Of a stretch of 17,660 nucleotides of DNA, positions 14,720 to 17,660 are shown piece by piece. Position numbers and translations under genes: made by a program. Each line of letters starts with the position of its first letter. The first letter of the stretch is position 1. Source of the DNA: CAZWRK01 sp964635875 (GTDB lineage Bacteria > Pseudomonadota > Gammaproteobacteria > Burkholderiales > Aquaspirillaceae); NCBI GenBank assembly GCA_964635875.1, contig CAZWRK010000088.1:1-17660 (forward strand), read 5' to 3'. The notes beneath the pieces were generated by a model. The model worked only from the letters and a program-made list of their open reading frames with translations. It did no database searches and had not been told where the DNA came from.

Positions 14720-16219
14720 ATGTTAGCGACTGTTGAACATTGGATTGATGGCCAATCCTACCCGAGTGAATCCGAACGTTTTGCGACTGTTTTTAACCCC
14801 GCAACCGGCGAAGCCCGCGCCCAAGTCGCCTTAGCCAGCGTCGAAGAAGTGAACCATGCGGTGCAATGCGCGTGGGCGGCGTTTCCAGCATGGGCGGCGA
14901 CACCCGCCCTGCGGCGCGCGCGGATCATGTTTAATTTCAAAGCCTTGCTGGAGCAGCATCGCGAAGAGATTGTGCAAGCGATTTGCTTGGAACACGGCAA
15001 AGTCTACGAAGACGCCCAAGGCGAGCTGGTGCGCGGTTTAGAAGTGGTCGAATTTGCTTGCGGTGCGCCGCATCTGCTGAAGGGCGAGTTTTGCGATAGC
15101 GTTGGCACCGGCGTCGATAGTTATTCATTGCGCCAGCCTTTGGGCGTGGTCGCGGGGATTACACCGTTTAATTTTCCGGCAATGGTTCCGATGTGGATGT
15201 TCCCGCTGGCCTTGGTTGCGGGCAATTGCTTTGTGCTCAAACCGTCGGAAAAAGTCCCTGCCGCGTCGTTGTTGATGGCGAAACTGCTGCAAGAGGCGGG
15301 CCTGCCGGATGGCGTGTTCAATGTCGTGCACGGCGACAAGGTGGCGGTCGATGCCTTGCTGCATCACCCTAAAATTAGCGCGGTGAGCTTTGTCGGTTCG
15401 ACCCCGATTGCGCGCTATATCTATGCCACCGGTACCGCGCAAGGCAAGCGTGTTCAGGCGCTCGGTGGCGCAAAAAATCACATGATCATCATGCCCGATG
15501 CCGATCTCGATCAAGCGGTTGATGCCTTGATGGGCGCGGCGTATGGCTCGGCGGGTGAACGCTGTATGGCGATTTCGGTGGCGGTGGCGGTGGGCGATGC
15601 CGTCGCCGATGCGCTGGTCGCCAAACTTGCACCGAAGGTCGAGGCGCTAAAAATTGCGGCATGGGATGGCGCAGGCGCAGAGATGGGGCCGCTGATTACC
15701 CGCGAACATCGGGAAAAAGTCCGCGACTATATCGCCAGCGGCGTCGAAGAGGGCGCACGCTTGGTGGTCGATGGCCGCACGCATCCGATTAGCCAACAAC
15801 AAGACGGCTTCTTTATCGGCGGTAGTCTGTTTGATGGCGTCGGGACGAACATGCGGATTTACCAAGAAGAGATTTTTGGGCCGGTGCTGGCCGTCGTCCG
15901 CGCAGAAAGCTACGAGCAAGCGCTGACGATGATTAATGAACACGCGATGGGCAATGGCACCACCATCTTTACCCGCTCCGGCGATGCCGCCCGCCATTTT
16001 GTGAATCATGTGCAAGTGGGCATGGTCGGGGTGAATGTGCCGATTCCGGTGCCGATGGCCTTTATGAGTTTTGGCGGCTGGAAAGCGTCGCTGTTTGGCG
16101 ACCACCACGCCTACGGCCAAGAGGGGATTCGCTTCTATACTCGCCTGAAAACAGTGACCGAACGCTGGCCGCAGTCGATTGGCGCAGGCGCGGAATTTGT
16201 GATGCCGACGATGAAGTAA
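14720..16219 (+). CDS. mmsA: CoA-acylating (methyl)malonate-semialdehyde dehydrogenase
   Basis: A 499-residue aldehyde dehydrogenase of the MMSDH type (Pseudomonas MmsA 497), which oxidises malonate or methylmalonate semialdehyde with NAD and CoA to acetyl- or propionyl-CoA plus CO2. Visible: opening HWIDGQSY (7-14), GVVAGITPFNFPAMVPMWMF (142-161), cofactor-loop FVGSTPIARYIY (224-235), the MMSDH-specific LGGAKNHMIIMPDAD (248-262), which replaces the general-base Glu region of ordinary ALDHs, and nucleophile C282 in GERCMAIS. EEIFGPVLAV and the C-terminal SLFGDHHAYGQEGIRFYTRLKTVT block are intact. Behind the aminotransferase it completes beta-alanine to acetyl-CoA, so bauC is an equally fitting name. 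ATG 14720 is preferred to GTG 14708, which has no ribosome site; GAG 7 nt before the ATG is weak. Confidence 0.93.
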   Translation: MLATVEHWIDGQSYPSESERFATVFNPATGEARAQVALASVEEVNHAVQCAWAAFPAWAATPALRRARIMFNFKALLEQHREEIVQAICLEHGKVYEDAQGELVRGLEVVEFACGAPHLLKGEFCDSVGTGVDSYSLRQPLGVVAGITPFNFPAMVPMWMFPLALVAGNCFVLKPSEKVPAASLLMAKLLQEAGLPDGVFNVVHGDKVAVDALLHHPKISAVSFVGSTPIARYIYATGTAQGKRVQALGGAKNHMIIMPDADLDQAVDALMGAAYGSAGERCMAISVAVAVGDAVADALVAKLAPKVEALKIAAWDGAGAEMGPLITREHREKVRDYIASGVEEGARLVVDGRTHPISQQQDGFFIGGSLFDGVGTNMRIYQEEIFGPVLAVVRAESYEQALTMINEHAMGNGTTIFTRSGDAARHFVNHVQVGMVGVNVPIPVPMAFMSFGGWKASLFGDHHAYGQEGIRFYTRLKTVTERWPQSIGAGAEFVMPTMK

Positions 16220-16242
16220 GTCGTTTCAGGTGCTTGTAAGTT

Positions 16243-16284
16243 AAAAAGACCTCGGCTTGATGTTTTGAGCCGAGGTCTTTTTTT
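16243..16284 (+). terminator. Strong terminator of the aminotransferase-dehydrogenase operon, probably two-way
   Basis: A 15-bp stem (AAAAAGACCTCGGCT with AGCCGAGGTCTTTTT) closes a 10-nt loop, followed by two more T. It begins 24 bp after the mmsA stop. Read leftwards, the A-run gives five T, so it may also end the convergent gene that stops at 16398. Confidence 0.92.
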
Positions 16285-16294
16285 AAGCGCGTTT

Positions 16295-16326
16295 GGGTTT
16301 GGGGGTGGGTGTAGGAAGGAAAGGGG
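16295..16326 (+). other. G-rich tract between the operon terminator and the AT-rich gene
   Basis: Runs GGG (16295-16297), GGGGG (16301-16305), GGG (16307-16309) and GGGG (16323-16326) lie on one strand, with two GG pairs between the last two runs. The first three runs have 3- and 1-nt loops; the fourth needs a 13-nt loop, so a G-quadruplex would be non-canonical. The rest of 16285-16397 holds no gene that I can support. Confidence 0.4.
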
Positions 16327-16397
16327 AGAGAATACCCAATTCACCTGCAGACTGAGAGCAAAGCTACGCTAGCAGGCGGCCAAGATGAGATATTAAA

Positions 16398-17660
16398 TCA
16401 GCCTTGTTTTTCAACTAAAACACGCCCCCAAGCAGAAGCGATTTTCCTTAACAACGACTCATGAATTTTTTTGGACTCTTCGGTTAACAACCAATTTTCC
16501 CAATGCTTGAGAACTCGCTTCTTATATCCAGATCCAGCACCCCACTCTTTATTCATCGCTGCCCATATATCAGAGCATTTTTGCACTGTCTTAATCCAAT
16601 GCTCTTTTGAAATCCCACCAACATAAGATGAAAAACAATCAAATTGCAATAAATAATTATGCTCTAACGTGTCTATTTGCTTTGCAAACTCAGGATATTT
16701 GTCACGCAAAGCGCTTAGCTCACCTTGCAAGAGCTCAATCTCAGTCTTACTAAATTTATTAGAAGCTTCTCGGGCAAGCTGATTGATATATTCATATATA
16801 TGGAGGTTGTAAAACATCCCTTTGCGATCAATACAAGCCGCTAATGTTCTGTGATGTGTTTCACCAAAAATTTTTTTCACACTCCCACCAAAATTTTTCC
16901 AATCGGGTGAGCGAGCATCCGCATTTTTACGCCACTCCGCAGTTAAAATTTCAATATCACGCTTTAATGACTGAATTTTTTCTGTTTCAGCAGAAAGTAG
17001 CTCATTTGACGCAAAAATTAGGCGATCCAAATCACTTTTCTTGCTATTCAAATAAGCCGATTTTCGTTCATTTATTGACTGCCATATTATTGATTCGTTA
17101 TCAAATCGACTGTCAAATGTTAAAACATTTGGAGAGATTTTATAATCGTGACTTATTTTTGTTATAACCTGCTCTTCCCTAATGCTGCGCCCAATATTTT
17201 TGCGCTCTAGCAGATCGCTCTCATCATCAGGGATATCTGAAACTTTGTCAGATTCATTTTTATCGAGAATTAATAAGATAGCATCTCGTTCAATTCTACC
17301 TGCCAAATTAAGCCCAACACCCAAATCAAAAAATGAGCGACAATCTGAGTCAGGAGCATCAACAAATGACGAGCAAATCACGGGAAATATCCCTTCTGAA
17401 TCTAGGATTTTCCTTATATCTTCACGACGAATATTTGAGTCGATGCCTTTTGTATCAATTACCTTCCATCTATACCCATTGCTTTCGAGTGGGAATGGAC
17501 CATTTATTGTAATAAGACTTGGAATTGATATTGATTTATTTTTTCCATCGTTAACTTGAGAAAAATTATCTTTCAACCATAGTTGCCAATTTTTAACTTC
17601 TGATTCATTAGGACAAAGCTCATTTTCTGTTCGCTTACCAAGCTCAAGGCACTCGTACAT
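16398..17660 (-). CDS. GTPase-like, helix-rich protein of unknown function, C-terminal 420 residues (5' end outside window)
   Basis: The frame is open to the right edge and stops with TGA at 16398. The Met at the edge may be internal, because nothing upstream can be seen. I do not recognise the family with confidence. Residues 48-52 (PSLIT) and WKVIDTKGID (65-74) resemble the strand and DxxG (G3) of P-loop GTPases. AILLILDKNESDK (127-139) could be a degenerate G4 strand and loop, and SPNVLTFDSR (176-185) the next strand. A Walker A loop would lie outside the window. From about 190 on it is mainly charged helix (a coiled-coil-like stretch at 200-245, another at 300-335) with a Trp-rich C-terminal part. 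No membrane segment is visible. A dynamin-like or other large GTPase is plausible. Base composition is far lower in GC (30-38% in two lines counted) than its neighbours, a sign of transfer. Confidence 0.6.
   Translation of the reverse strand: MYECLELGKRTENELCPNESEVKNWQLWLKDNFSQVNDGKNKSISIPSLITINGPFPLESNGYRWKVIDTKGIDSNIRREDIRKILDSEGIFPVICSSFVDAPDSDCRSFFDLGVGLNLAGRIERDAILLILDKNESDKVSDIPDDESDLLERKNIGRSIREEQVITKISHDYKISPNVLTFDSRFDNESIIWQSINERKSAYLNSKKSDLDRLIFASNELLSAETEKIQSLKRDIEILTAEWRKNADARSPDWKNFGGSVKKIFGETHHRTLAACIDRKGMFYNLHIYEYINQLAREASNKFSKTEIELLQGELSALRDKYPEFAKQIDTLEHNYLLQFDCFSSYVGGISKEHWIKTVQKCSDIWAAMNKEWGAGSGYKKRVLKHWENWLLTEESKKIHESLLRKIASAWGRVLVEKQG

Overview
The window looks like chromosomal DNA from a gammaproteobacterium. 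The best evidence is the block mltD - gloB - yafS - rnhA - dnaQ, the same set of neighbours found in E. coli. PhoU, RpiA, IspD/F, RlmJ and OsmB also closely match remembered gammaproteobacterial proteins. Lines counted by hand give about 53-55% GC in the core part, 58-70% in the regulator/aminotransferase/dehydrogenase block, and 30-38% in the last 1.3 kb. I cannot name the genus.

Left part (1-4239, all minus strand): a six-gene cluster runs yafS-like methyltransferase, rnhA, dnaQ, ispD, ispF, rpiA. It has short gaps or ATGA overlaps and joins RNA/DNA hybrid processing and replication proofreading to the MEP isoprenoid pathway and the pentose phosphate pathway. Downstream on the same strand is the start of phoU, cut by the window edge, with a convincing Pho-box-like direct repeat in front of it.

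Middle part (4358-11714): gloB and mltD run rightwards; mltD has its own promoter candidate and a strong terminator. A membrane histidine kinase and a single-domain response regulator follow, apparently as one operon. The regulator's stop codon overlaps that of a convergent SulP anion transporter. Then come rlmJ and the small lipoprotein gene osmB, both leftward and each with its own terminator. Between rlmJ and osmB is a short array of DnaA-box-like 9-mers at 11-12 bp steps around one perfect DnaA box.

Right part (11824-16219): a MocR/GntR-type regulator is divergent from a beta-alanine (omega-amino acid):pyruvate aminotransferase and a CoA-acylating (methyl)malonate-semialdehyde dehydrogenase. 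Together they form a compact beta-alanine-to-acetyl-CoA module with a candidate operator between the divergent genes. A strong, probably two-way terminator ends it.

Right edge (16398-17660): after a G-rich spacer the base composition drops sharply, and an AT-rich leftward gene begins. It runs out of the window and encodes part of a large GTPase-like, helix-rich protein. This is the only clearly foreign-looking sequence here and the most likely edge of an accessory island. I saw no tRNA, rRNA, CRISPR array or insertion sequence. No gene-free stretch exceeds 300 bases.
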